A stretch of DNA of 64,000 bases, taken from positions 372,001-436,000 of the forward strand of contig NZ_CP085036.1 in the NCBI RefSeq assembly GCF_020535405.1, read 5' to 3'. Shown piece by piece: positions 15,634-24,096 of the stretch; the first letter of the stretch is position 1, and each line of letters opens with the position of its first letter. The notes under the pieces are model-generated. The model did no database searches. It was not told the origin of the DNA and saw nothing but the letters and a program-made list of their open reading frames with translations. The position numbers and the translations under genes are program-made. Source of the stretch: Antiquaquibacter oligotrophicus. Its GTDB lineage: Bacteria; Actinomycetota; Actinomycetes; Actinomycetales; Microbacteriaceae.

Positions 15634-16512
15634 ATGCGCATCTTCGATCCACACATCCACATGTCCGCCCGAACCACGGACGACTACGAATCGATGTTCG
15701 CCGCGGGTGTTCGCGCCGTCGTCGAGCCCGCATTCTGGCTGGGGCAACCTCGAACCAACGTCGGCTCGTTCATCGACTACTTCGACCTCATCACCGGGTG
15801 GGAGCGATTCCGGGCCTCGCAGTTCGGCATCCGGCATCACGCGACGATCGGCCTCAACCCGAAAGAGGCCAATGACCCGCGCTGCCGCGAGGTCATGAGC
15901 GAGTTGCCGCGCTTCCTCGTTCGCGAATCGGTTGTCGCGATCGGCGAGACCGGCTACGACTCGATGACCGTCGAGGAGCAGGACGTCTTCGAAGAGCACA
16001 TGCAGCTCTCGAAGGACTACGACCTTCCCGTACTCGTTCACACACCCCACCGCGACAAGCTTTCCGGCACCAAGCGCACACTCGATGTCGTCGCCTCCTC
16101 GGGAGTGGCGCCAGAGCTCGTTGTGGTTGATCACCTCAACGAGCTCACGGTCGACCTCGTCGCCGAGTCGGGATGCTGGATGGGCTTCTCCATCTATCCG
16201 GACACGAAGATGGACGAGCAGCGGATGGTGGCGATCCTGCGGCGCATCGGCACCGACCGCATCCTCATCAACTCTGCGGCGGACTGGGGTCGCTCCGATG
16301 TGCTCAAAACGCTGAAGACCGGAAAGCTCATGCTCGAGTCCGGTTTCACCGAGGCCGACGTCGATCGTGTGCTGTGGCAAAACCCCATCGACTTCTACGG
16401 GCAGAGCGGACGTGTGGATGTCACACCGCTCGCCGGGTTCGAGGCACTCGAGGCTCCCCCGCTGTTCGAGGGCAACTCGGTGCAGCGCGGAGCGCCCGTG
16501 GTCGCCCCATGA
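15634..16512 (+). CDS. eboB: TatD-family metal-dependent hydrolase (EboB-like)
   Basis: A 292-residue amidohydrolase-fold protein. Metal ligands are visible in the expected order: His7 and His9 (PHIH), Glu105 (GETGYD), His136 (VHTPH), His167 (VVDHLNE) and Asp217 (NSAADWG). It lacks nothing essential, so catalysis is likely, but the substrate is unknown. TatD proteins are best known as nucleases; in ebo clusters the function is probably specialised to the unknown metabolite. It overlaps eboE by 4 nt (ATGATG/TGA). Confidence 0.85.
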   Translation: MRIFDPHIHMSARTTDDYESMFAAGVRAVVEPAFWLGQPRTNVGSFIDYFDLITGWERFRASQFGIRHHATIGLNPKEANDPRCREVMSELPRFLVRESVVAIGETGYDSMTVEEQDVFEEHMQLSKDYDLPVLVHTPHRDKLSGTKRTLDVVASSGVAPELVVVDHLNELTVDLVAESGCWMGFSIYPDTKMDEQRMVAILRRIGTDRILINSAADWGRSDVLKTLKTGKLMLESGFTEADVDRVLWQNPIDFYGQSGRVDVTPLAGFEALEAPPLFEGNSVQRGAPVVAP

Positions 16513-17630
16513 TGCACCTGTCGTACTGCACCAACGTGCATCCGGCCGAGGACCTGGACGGCGTCATCGCCCAACTCGACCAGTTTGCGGGCCCGGCGCG
16601 ATCCGAGGCCGAGCTCGACGTCGTCGGCGTCGGGCTGTGGCTGCCAGCGGAACTGGCGCACGAGCTCGCCACGAACGAAACGTCGCGCGACAGACTTCGA
16701 GCAGCACTCGAACGCAACGGTCTTGAGGTCCGCACGCTCAACGCGTTTCCCTACGCTGCCTTCCACGCCGAGGTCGTGAAGCTCGACGTCTACCTTCCCG
16801 ACTGGACCGACCGACGCCGACTCGAGTACACGATCGACGCCGCTCGGGCCCTCGCGGCCTTCCTGCCACCTCGTGCCGACGGCAGCATCTCCACCCTTCC
16901 GCTCGGCTGGCGCACCGGATGGGGCCCCGCCGAGGACGAGGTCGCCACCGCAGCCTTCGTCGAGCTGGTCGCAGCCCTCGAGCAGATTCGCGACACCACG
17001 GGCCACACGATTCGCATCGGCATCGAGCCGGAGCCCGGATGCATCCTCGACAACGTGGCCGACATCGTCGAGTGGCTGGGTGCCAGAAGCGATGTCATCG
17101 ATCCCGAGTTCGTCGGAGTGTGCCTGGACACCTGCCACCTCGCTGTGTCGTTCGCCGACCCGACGGAAGCCGTGACCGCCATCGAGTCCGCGGGTCTCAA
17201 GGTCGTGAAGATCCAGGCCTCGGCGGCCCTCGAGGTGCTGACCCCCGCGGATCCCGCCTCGCGCGAGGCGATCGCCGTGTTCGGTGAGCCGCGATACGTG
17301 CATCAGGTCCGCGAGCGTCATGCCGACGGCATCCTGCGAGTCGATGACCTCGACGAGGCTCTCGCGACTCTTCCCGGCAACGGACCGTGGCGCGTGCACT
17401 TCCACGTTCCGCTGCACATGGTGCCGGATGCCCCGCTCGGAGCCACGACGGACGTGCTGCGCACGGCGGTTGACGCCGTCGTGGCGACACGCCCGACCCA
17501 CGACGTGCACCTCGACGTTGAGACCTACACCTGGTCCGTCCTACCCGAACCACCCGCCGACCTCGCGGCCGGTATCGCAAGCGAGCTGGCCTGGGCCCAG
17601 CGCGAACTGATGGGAGCACGCATCGAATGA
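16509..17630 (+). CDS. eboE: EboE-like metabolite traffic protein (xylose-isomerase-like TIM barrel)
   Basis: A 373-residue TIM-barrel protein of the EboE type. The start reads MMHLSYCTNVHPAED, a signature seen in EboE proteins. Metal-binding candidates lie in GIEPEPGC (~171-178), CLDTCHLAVSF (~200-210), HFHVPLHM and the final VDVETYTW. It is ~80 residues longer than the companion barrel gene upstream. Tandem ATGs at 16509/16512 overlap the eboB stop; I used the first. Its stop overlaps the eboF start (ATGA). In described clusters EboE is linked to precursor handling and transport, but a reaction is not established. Confidence 0.85.
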   Translation: MMHLSYCTNVHPAEDLDGVIAQLDQFAGPARSEAELDVVGVGLWLPAELAHELATNETSRDRLRAALERNGLEVRTLNAFPYAAFHAEVVKLDVYLPDWTDRRRLEYTIDAARALAAFLPPRADGSISTLPLGWRTGWGPAEDEVATAAFVELVAALEQIRDTTGHTIRIGIEPEPGCILDNVADIVEWLGARSDVIDPEFVGVCLDTCHLAVSFADPTEAVTAIESAGLKVVKIQASAALEVLTPADPASREAIAVFGEPRYVHQVRERHADGILRVDDLDEALATLPGNGPWRVHFHVPLHMVPDAPLGATTDVLRTAVDAVVATRPTHDVHLDVETYTWSVLPEPPADLAAGIASELAWAQRELMGARIE

Positions 17631-19024
17631 CGCGTCCGATTCTGCTTCTGGACATCGTGGGTCTCACCGCCCCGATCCTGGAGCACATGCCTCGCCTTTC
17701 CGCACTTGCGCGCGCGGGCTCGCAGTCGAGTCTCGGCACGGTGCTGCCTGCCGTGACGTGTTCCGTGCAGTCGACGATCCTCACGGGAACGATGCCGTCG
17801 GAGCACGGAATCGTCGGCAACGGCTGGTACTTCCGGGGCCTCGGTGACGTCTACCTGTGGCGCCAGCACAACAAGCTCGTCGCCGGAGAGAAGGTCTGGG
17901 AGACGGCTCGACGCACGAAGCCGGACTATCGGGCGGCCAACCTCGGCTGGTGGTACGCGATGGGGGCCACAACGGACGTCACCGTGACTCCCCGACCGAT
18001 TTACCATGCCGACGGTCGCAAATCGGCCGACGCATACGTACGCCCACCCAGCCTTCACGATGACCTCGAGACGCGGTTCGGCGAGTTCCCGCTCTTCCAG
18101 TACTGGGGGCCCACCGCCACGATCAAGTCCTCGCAGTGGCTCATCGACTCGACCCGGTACATCCTCGAGGGTGGTGGCACGGGTGGCGCGGTTCCCGACC
18201 TGACCATGACCTACCTCCCCCACTTGGACTACGACCTTCAGCGATTCGACCCGGAGGGCCCGGAAGCCGCGAAGGCGGCCGCCGAACTGGATGCTGCACT
18301 CGCGCCGCTCCTCGACCAGGCCGAGCGACAGGGGGTCACCGTCGTCGCTCTCGCGGAGTACGGTCTCGCAGCAGCGAACAAGCCCATCGACGTCAATCGT
18401 GCGCTTCGGCGCGAGGGTCTTCTCGAGGTCTACGTGCAGCAGGAGCTCGAACAGCTCGACCCGTGGACCTCGCGTGCGTTCGCGGTGGCCGACCACCAGA
18501 TCGCCCACGTCTACGTGGACAACCCCGACGACATCCCCCACGTTCGCTCGATTCTTGAGGGACTCGACGGGGTCGCCGAGGTCCTGGACCGCGAACAGCA
18601 GGCGGCCTACGGTCTCGACCACGAGCGGGCTGGTGAACTCGTCGCCGTGGCCGCCCCCGGCGCATGGTTCACCTACTACTTCTGGCTCGACGACGACAAG
18701 GCTCCCGAGTACGCCCGGGGAGTGGACATCCATCGCAAGCCCGGCTACGACCCCGCTGAACTGTTCTTCAACCCGGCCGACCCGCTTGTGAAGGTCAAAG
18801 CGGCGGGCAACCTCGTGAAGAAGGCTGTCGGTCTGCGTTACGCGATGAAGGCGATCCCGCTGGATCCCACCATCGTGAAGGGCACACACGGGCGTCTCCC
18901 GAGCGGACCGGCCGACACCCCGATCATCCTGTCCTCCGACCCGGCGTTCCTCGCGGGCGAGGGAGATGTCGTTCCCGCGACGGCGGTCAAGAGCCTCATC
19001 CTCCGAGCGCAGGGTTTGGGCTGA
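17627..19024 (+). CDS. eboF: Alkaline-phosphatase-superfamily phosphodiesterase (EboF-like)
   Basis: A 465-residue type I phosphodiesterase/nucleotide pyrophosphatase-like protein. Asp9 and the nucleophile Thr44 (PAVTCSVQST) match the metal/nucleophile site, and a late THGRLP supplies another ligand. The usual GDHG metal motif reads AEYGLAA here, and the PDxxGH motif reads PHLDYDLQR, so the metal centre is modified. No signal peptide or membrane helix is seen, which places it in the cytoplasm. It may release phosphate or split a nucleotide- or prenyl-phosphate from the metabolite made by the operon; this is inference. It ends the operon and converges on aspA. Confidence 0.84.
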   Translation: MTRPILLLDIVGLTAPILEHMPRLSALARAGSQSSLGTVLPAVTCSVQSTILTGTMPSEHGIVGNGWYFRGLGDVYLWRQHNKLVAGEKVWETARRTKPDYRAANLGWWYAMGATTDVTVTPRPIYHADGRKSADAYVRPPSLHDDLETRFGEFPLFQYWGPTATIKSSQWLIDSTRYILEGGGTGGAVPDLTMTYLPHLDYDLQRFDPEGPEAAKAAAELDAALAPLLDQAERQGVTVVALAEYGLAAANKPIDVNRALRREGLLEVYVQQELEQLDPWTSRAFAVADHQIAHVYVDNPDDIPHVRSILEGLDGVAEVLDREQQAAYGLDHERAGELVAVAAPGAWFTYYFWLDDDKAPEYARGVDIHRKPGYDPAELFFNPADPLVKVKAAGNLVKKAVGLRYAMKAIPLDPTIVKGTHGRLPSGPADTPIILSSDPAFLAGEGDVVPATAVKSLILRAQGLG

Positions 19025-19030
19025 GCCCAA
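19016..19030. terminator. Weak bidirectional hairpin at the eboF/aspA 3' junction
   Basis: TTGGGC and GCCCAA flank the eboF TGA stop, with a 3-nt loop. No T-tract follows on either strand, so termination would be weak; it is the only structure seen in the 20-nt gap. Confidence 0.3.
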
Positions 19031-19043
19031 GCTGCGCGCTGGG

Positions 19044-20564
19044 CTAGGTCAGCTCGTCTGGCGGGAGTTGCACCGGGAGCGTGAGTGCGCCCGTGAGTGG
19101 AACCATGCCAGACAGTCGCTCGGGCGAGAGAACGCGGTCGACTTGTTCGGCCTCCATGAGGCCCGCCTCGACAACAAGGTCGCGAATCGAGGCGTTCGAG
19201 GTGAGTGCCGTGTGCGCGAGGGATGCCGCCGCCTGGTAGCCGATGTACGGGGTGAGCGCCGTGACCACCCCGACACTCGTCTCGACCTGCATCGCGAGCC
19301 GCTCGGTGTTGGCCGTGATGCCCTCGATGCAGTTCACCCGCAGTGTGTAACAGGCGTTGGTCATCCACGCCAGTGACTGCAAGATCGAACTCGCGATCAC
19401 GGGCTCGAAAGCATTGAGCTGAAGTTGCCCGGCCTCGGCCGCAGCCGTCACCGTTGCGTCAGCGCCGATCACCGAAAACGCGACCTGGTTGACGACCTCG
19501 GGGATGACCGGGTTCACCTTGCCCGGCATGATCGACGACCCCGCCTGGCGGGCGGGGAGGACGATCTCGCCGAGTCCCGCCTGCGGTCCGCTCGACAGCA
19601 GGCGCAGATCGTTGCAGATCTTGGAGAGTTTGACGGCCGCGCGCTTGAGGGTGGCACTCGCGGTCATAAAGATGCCGGCATCCGACGTCGCCTCGATGAG
19701 GTCGGGTGCGGTCTCCATCTCGATTCCCGTGACCTCGACGAGGTGACGGCGCACGGCCTCGGCATACCGCGGATCGGCCGTGATGCCCGTCCCGATTGCG
19801 GTGGCACCCATGTTGATCTCGTTGAGCCACGGGATCACCTCCGAGAGGCGATCGTCGTCCTCGGCGAGGGTCGTGGCGAATCCCGAGAACTCCTGACCGA
19901 GAGTCATGGGAACGGCATCCTGGAGTTGCGTTCGCCCGATCTTGAGAACGGATGCGAACTCCCGCCCCTTCTGAGCGAAAGCCGCCCGCAGCTGGCGGTG
20001 TTCGTCGAGGAGGCGCTGGATGCCGAACACCATCGCGAGTTTGATGGCGGTGGGATACACGTCGTTGGTGGACTGGCTCCGGTTGACGTCGTCGATCGGA
20101 TGCAGGTAGGCGTAGTCTCCACGCTCGCGCCCGAGCAGCTCGAGCCCACGATTGGCGATGACCTCGTTGGCGTTCATGTTCGTCGACGTGCCGGCACCAC
20201 CCTGGATCGCACCGACACAAAACTCCTGGTGGAGGGCCCCCGCGACAATCTCCTCACACGCCCGGTCGATGACATCCGCTTTGGTGTCGCTGAGAGCACC
20301 CAACTCCCGATTGGCGCGAGCGGCAGCCTGCTTGACGCGTGCGAGGGCGATCACGAGGTAGGGATAGTTGTAGATGGCACGGCGCGTAATGGGGAAGTTT
20401 TCCAGTGCCCTGGCCGTATGAATACCCCAGTACGCTTCGGCGGGGATCGGCATCGATCCGAGCGAATCGCTCTCGAGCCGTGTGGGGATCTCCCCCCGGA
20501 GCGCAGCGAGGAACTCGCGACGCGGCCACATCTCGTCCCCTGTGAGGAATCCGTCCGTTGTCAT
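19044..20564 (-). CDS. aspA: Aspartate ammonia-lyase
   Basis: A 506-residue member of the fumarase/aspartase superfamily that converts L-aspartate to fumarate and ammonia. It has GGAGTSTNMNANEV, RSQSTNDVYPTA, and the mobile signature loop GSSIMPGKVNP bearing the catalytic Ser. The length and GGAGTSTNMNANEV favour aspartase over fumarase. The first ~35 residues (with MWPRREFL) are an extension beyond the usual start. ATG 20564 is preceded by AGGAGGT at 5 nt and overlaps the DUF2207 stop (TAATG), so the two genes are co-translated although functionally unrelated. Confidence 0.92.
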   Translation of the reverse strand: MTTDGFLTGDEMWPRREFLAALRGEIPTRLESDSLGSMPIPAEAYWGIHTARALENFPITRRAIYNYPYLVIALARVKQAAARANRELGALSDTKADVIDRACEEIVAGALHQEFCVGAIQGGAGTSTNMNANEVIANRGLELLGRERGDYAYLHPIDDVNRSQSTNDVYPTAIKLAMVFGIQRLLDEHRQLRAAFAQKGREFASVLKIGRTQLQDAVPMTLGQEFSGFATTLAEDDDRLSEVIPWLNEINMGATAIGTGITADPRYAEAVRRHLVEVTGIEMETAPDLIEATSDAGIFMTASATLKRAAVKLSKICNDLRLLSSGPQAGLGEIVLPARQAGSSIMPGKVNPVIPEVVNQVAFSVIGADATVTAAAEAGQLQLNAFEPVIASSILQSLAWMTNACYTLRVNCIEGITANTERLAMQVETSVGVVTALTPYIGYQAAASLAHTALTSNASIRDLVVEAGLMEAEQVDRVLSPERLSGMVPLTGALTLPVQLPPDELT

Positions 20565-22399
20565 TAGCGACCTCCTCCGCCGCCGCCTCCGCCGCCACCA
20601 CCGGAGAAACCTCCCCCGCTGGAGCCGCTGGAGAAACTGGATCCGCCCGACGACGACCAGCTCGATCCTGACGACGATGAGGTGACGATGGGGCGCACCG
20701 ACGACATCGACGACGCGGAGAAGCCGCGCAGAGTGCTGACCGAGAGATCGGTTCCGTCGAGCCACGCGGGAGCAGCATCCGGCCACTGCGCACGGAGCAC
20801 CTCCACCCACTGGTCCTCGACGCCCCACAGCACCGCGTAGGGAAGAAGTCGCTCGTTGAGCTTCACGACGGCACCCCGATCGGTCGGATCGACGCGCAGT
20901 GCTCCATCGGGAGATTGCAGCATCCGGAAGCGCTCCTCCTCGGCCACCGTGAGGTAAAGCTTCAGGCCCTCGAGGTACTCCTTGTGGTCCGCACCTGCGC
21001 GCGTGAGCCTCGCCGGGACTGCCAGGATGATCGACACGGCGAGCGCCAGGACAGTCGCGACGAGGGCCGGCACAACGACCTCCGCGACGAGGGCCCCCAT
21101 CCACACCGCCCAGACCCACAGTGCACCGAACCCGAGCCACGTGACGAGCGAGATCCTGCGGAGCCAGACCTGGGCCGCCGTCTTCGGCTTGGCACGTAAT
21201 CCTTCCGAGATCGCCGCGCTTGTTGTCGAAGCCGGAAGGCCGTAGAGGCTCGCGCCGGTCGCGGCCGGGAGCGCGTCCAGTTGGATCCGCTTGCCGGGTT
21301 CGAGCTTCGAACCGAACAGCGCACGCAGGACTCGCAGTTCACGGGAGTTCGCGCCTTCGCCCGAGACGAGCTCGAGAGAGAACGCGGAACTCGTTGCCGA
21401 ACCCTTACTCCTGTCGATGATTGTGACGAGTCCGCGTACCGCGAAGTCCACGAGGAGCGCGGGCAATCCCGATCGCTGGCGACCGATGATCTCTGCGTCC
21501 ATGAGCAGATCGCTATCGCGGGGTGGCTCATAGTGGGCAATGATGGTGCCCCGGCCGCGTGCATCCCTCAGTACGAAGGTGCGTAGAAGCACGGCGATGA
21601 CGACCCACAGACCCGAGGCACCGAGAAGCACCTTGGGGAGCACCTGGATGGGCCACGTCTCGCGCGGCGGTGTCGGTTGAACGACGGTGCCGCCCTCGAA
21701 GCCAATCGCGACGGTCAGCGTGTTGTAGGCGCCTACCTCCTCGACGCGGGTGGAAATGGTGTCGCCCTCGGCACGGATGTCGCACTCGTTCTGCTCCCCG
21801 TAGTAGCCGAGATAGCAGCTCACGTTCCCCGTGAGTGCGTCCACGAGATCCGCAGAGAGGTGGACTGTCGCGCTGACCGAACCGAACGGTTGTGGCCACC
21901 CATCCCCGTTGACATCCCAGTAGAACTCGTCGCCACCGGAGTCCTCAAAATGACGGATGACGTCACGCATCGTGTACTCGATGACGTAGGTGGTCCGTCC
22001 CTGCACGTAATCGTCGGTGCCGAGGGCGAGTTCGGCGAACCCGTAGTAGTCGTCCCGTTCGAAGGGCACCGGCGTGCCGTTCTCATCGGTGACCGAAACG
22101 ACGGAGAGGTGCAGCGGTGTCTCGTCGTAGTCCAGGGGTATAGCCCTGATGATGCCGCGGTTCTGGTCGAAGTCTGGGAACAGGGCGACGATGGTCTCCA
22201 CAACACGGAGTTTCGCTCGGCCAGAATCATCCGTGTCCAGGTAGTACTGCGCATCGAACGACTCGAACGTGAAGTCCTCGACACCGTTCGCGACCGTGCG
22301 TGGATCGGGCTGCGCCGCATCCGCCGACGGAGCGCCGATCACACCGAACAGGGGGGCGAGAACGATGGCCGCGACCGCGGCGATGCGCACGTGCTTCAC
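20564..22399 (-). CDS. DUF2207 membrane protein with poly-Gly C-terminus (paralogue 1)
   Basis: A 611-residue protein. A signal peptide covers ~1-28 (cleavage after ADA). An extracytoplasmic DUF2207 beta-rich domain spans ~40-240 (TFESFDAQYYLD, NRGIIRAIPLDYDE, DEFYWDVNGDGWPQPFGSVSATV). One helix lies near 260, a cytoplasmic region follows, then two adjacent helices near 420-460. The end is Ser/Gly-rich with 11 consecutive Gly. Function of the family is unknown. It shares this architecture with the gene at 32096-33937. It has a leaderless GTG start (TAGTCT, 6 nt), and aspA is fused to its stop by TAATG. Confidence 0.85.
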   Translation of the reverse strand: MKHVRIAAVAAIVLAPLFGVIGAPSADAAQPDPRTVANGVEDFTFESFDAQYYLDTDDSGRAKLRVVETIVALFPDFDQNRGIIRAIPLDYDETPLHLSVVSVTDENGTPVPFERDDYYGFAELALGTDDYVQGRTTYVIEYTMRDVIRHFEDSGGDEFYWDVNGDGWPQPFGSVSATVHLSADLVDALTGNVSCYLGYYGEQNECDIRAEGDTISTRVEEVGAYNTLTVAIGFEGGTVVQPTPPRETWPIQVLPKVLLGASGLWVVIAVLLRTFVLRDARGRGTIIAHYEPPRDSDLLMDAEIIGRQRSGLPALLVDFAVRGLVTIIDRSKGSATSSAFSLELVSGEGANSRELRVLRALFGSKLEPGKRIQLDALPAATGASLYGLPASTTSAAISEGLRAKPKTAAQVWLRRISLVTWLGFGALWVWAVWMGALVAEVVVPALVATVLALAVSIILAVPARLTRAGADHKEYLEGLKLYLTVAEEERFRMLQSPDGALRVDPTDRGAVVKLNERLLPYAVLWGVEDQWVEVLRAQWPDAAPAWLDGTDLSVSTLRGFSASSMSSVRPIVTSSSSGSSWSSSGGSSFSSGSSGGGFSGGGGGGGGGGGR

Positions 22400-22405
22400 G
22401 GGGAC

Positions 22406-22411
22406 AGACTA
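22406..22411 (-). promoter_or_regulatory. Leaderless -10 element of DUF2207 paralogue 1
   Basis: On the minus strand TAGTCT lies 6 nt before the GTG at 22399. Confidence 0.5.
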
Positions 22412-22445
22412 ACGCCGCCACCCGCTGGCTATGCTGGGGATCGCT

Positions 22446-23192
22446 ATGGTTCGGCTCTCGGTCGTCATCCCCGCGCTGAACGATTCGGCGATGCTCGAGG
22501 GATGCCTCGCGGCTCTCAGCGCCCAGTCCAGACCCGCCGACGAGATCATCGTCGTCGACAATGGGAGCAGCGACGACACCCGCGACGTCGCGCTTCGCTG
22601 GGGCGCGACGATCGTCGATCAGCCGATCCGCGGCATCTTCCCCGCCTCCGCCGCGGGATTCGATTCGGCCTCGGGCGACATCGTTCTCCGACTCGATGCC
22701 GATTCGGTGCCCTCCCGCGATTGGGTCGAGCGGGTCGAGTCGGCGTTCGCGGGCGATCCCCAACTCGACTTTCTCTCCGGGCCGGGGAGGTTCTACGGGT
22801 CTAATCGGACCGTGCACTGGATGGCTGAGAACCTCTACATCGGCGGATACATCTGGTTCGTGGGCCTCCTGCTCGGGCATCCCCCGCTCTTCGGCTCCAA
22901 CCTCGCCTTCCGCGCGGACGCCTGGCGAAGAGTGCGCACGTCAGTGCACAGCGATCTCCGCGAGATTCACGATGATCTCGATCTCGCCATCCACCTCGAG
23001 CCGACCATGACCGTCCGCTTCGATCGGACGCTTGTCGTGGGTGTGTCGGCCCGACCATTCAAGTCCTTCGCCGGCTTCCGTCGACGAATCCGGTGGGCGT
23101 TCGGCACACTCGGTCTCAACTGGCGGGAACGTTCACTGCTCGACCGGCGGCGCGAACGCCGAGCGATCGAACACGCTCAGCGCTCGTTGTAG
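22446..23192 (+). CDS. Family 2 glycosyltransferase
   Basis: A 248-residue GT-A fold glycosyltransferase. SVVIPALND at the N-terminus, VDNGSSDDT, and the DxD metal motif as LRLDADSVPSRDW identify the GT2 family, which transfers a sugar from a nucleotide-sugar donor. A C-terminal RRRIRWAFG replaces the usual QxxRW motif. A single hydrophobic stretch (GGYIWFVGLLLG) may associate with the membrane. ATG 22446 is preceded by GGGGAT. It is divergent from DUF2207 paralogue 1, and its 3' end overlaps the convergent hydrolase gene by 16 nt. The acceptor is unknown. Confidence 0.85.
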   Translation: MVRLSVVIPALNDSAMLEGCLAALSAQSRPADEIIVVDNGSSDDTRDVALRWGATIVDQPIRGIFPASAAGFDSASGDIVLRLDADSVPSRDWVERVESAFAGDPQLDFLSGPGRFYGSNRTVHWMAENLYIGGYIWFVGLLLGHPPLFGSNLAFRADAWRRVRTSVHSDLREIHDDLDLAIHLEPTMTVRFDRTLVVGVSARPFKSFAGFRRRIRWAFGTLGLNWRERSLLDRRRERRAIEHAQRSL

Positions 23193-24076
23193 AGCGTCAG
23201 GAGATCGAGGACGAGCTCGTACGGTGTCGTTTCGCACGGGCTGTGACCGGTCGGATAGATGACCAATCGCGCGCCGAGCGAATCGGCAAACGCTCGGTGC
23301 AGTGAGGTGGGCCACAGATCGTGCTCACCGACGGCGATGAGCATGGGGAGGCCCGACGAAGCCAACTCCGCAACAGCATCCGGTGCTCTCTTCATGAGGG
23401 AGATGATGTCGCGAACGGACTGCCGACGCGTGAACCCGAATCGGTGCCGAACGAAGGCGAGCCTCCCCGGAGGCACCTTGGTGAAGTTGCGCCGCACGCC
23501 CCAGATCATGAGAGCAGCACCCACGCGCCCGGTGGCAAGGCCCGTGAACGGGCCGAGCCGCTTGACCCCGCGAAAACCCTGACCGGATTCGGGTGGACAG
23601 CTGAGGAGTGTGAGGCTTGCGACAAGCTCCGGACGGCGCACGGTGGCAAGCTGCGACACGGTGCCCGCGAACGAATACCCGAGAAGATGCGCCGGCCCCG
23701 GCCCCGCCTCGAGCACAGAGATGAGGTCGTCGACGAAGAGATCGTGATCGTAGGACCGTCGCGGTGGGGTCACATTCTCGGGGCCGGCCTCCGCGGATTC
23801 GTATTGGCCCGCCATGTCGAATGACTCGACCCGATATCCCGCATCGGCAAGCAACGGCATCATGAGGATGAAATCCTCCTTCGAGCCCGTCACCCCAGGC
23901 ACCAGCACCACACGCGGTGCGGCCGGGTCACCAGCGCTGATCATGGCGAGGCGGCCGCTCGGCGCCGAATGCCACGAGCGGGTCACGCCGTTCGGCAACT
24001 CCGACCAGTCACGATCGGGCAGCGCCGCGTCTCGCCGACGAGCCTCAGCGCGCCGCGCCCCCTCGTCGCCCATCAC
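23177..24076 (-). CDS. Alpha/beta-fold hydrolase
   Basis: A 299-residue serine hydrolase with the full triad in context: nucleophile Ser in GYSFAG, an Asp in VGEHD and His in PTGHSP. The cap is basic and helical (RRNFTKVPPGRLAFVRHRFGFTRRQ). No signal peptide is seen, so it acts in the cytoplasm. The start is GTG 24076 or the adjacent ATG 24073; TATCTT lies 7 nt upstream of the GTG, consistent with leaderless initiation. It lies 20 nt downstream of another hydrolase gene on the same strand. The substrate cannot be deduced. Confidence 0.85.
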   Translation of the reverse strand: MMGDEGARRAEARRRDAALPDRDWSELPNGVTRSWHSAPSGRLAMISAGDPAAPRVVLVPGVTGSKEDFILMMPLLADAGYRVESFDMAGQYESAEAGPENVTPPRRSYDHDLFVDDLISVLEAGPGPAHLLGYSFAGTVSQLATVRRPELVASLTLLSCPPESGQGFRGVKRLGPFTGLATGRVGAALMIWGVRRNFTKVPPGRLAFVRHRFGFTRRQSVRDIISLMKRAPDAVAELASSGLPMLIAVGEHDLWPTSLHRAFADSLGARLVIYPTGHSPCETTPYELVLDLLTLYNER

Positions 24077-24096
24077 GCATCACAAGATAGCCCCGA

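Noticed and set aside
20570-20700. Repeated GCC/CCG triplets that could look like a repeat array
   Set aside because: They encode the poly-Gly/Ser tail of the DUF2207 protein; no spacers or regular repeat length, so not CRISPR. The same holds for 32096-32200.
20565-21140. N-terminal extension of aspA upstream of 20564
   Set aside because: It would run through the DUF2207 coding region on the same strand; ATG 20564 has a perfect ribosome-binding site at 5 nt.
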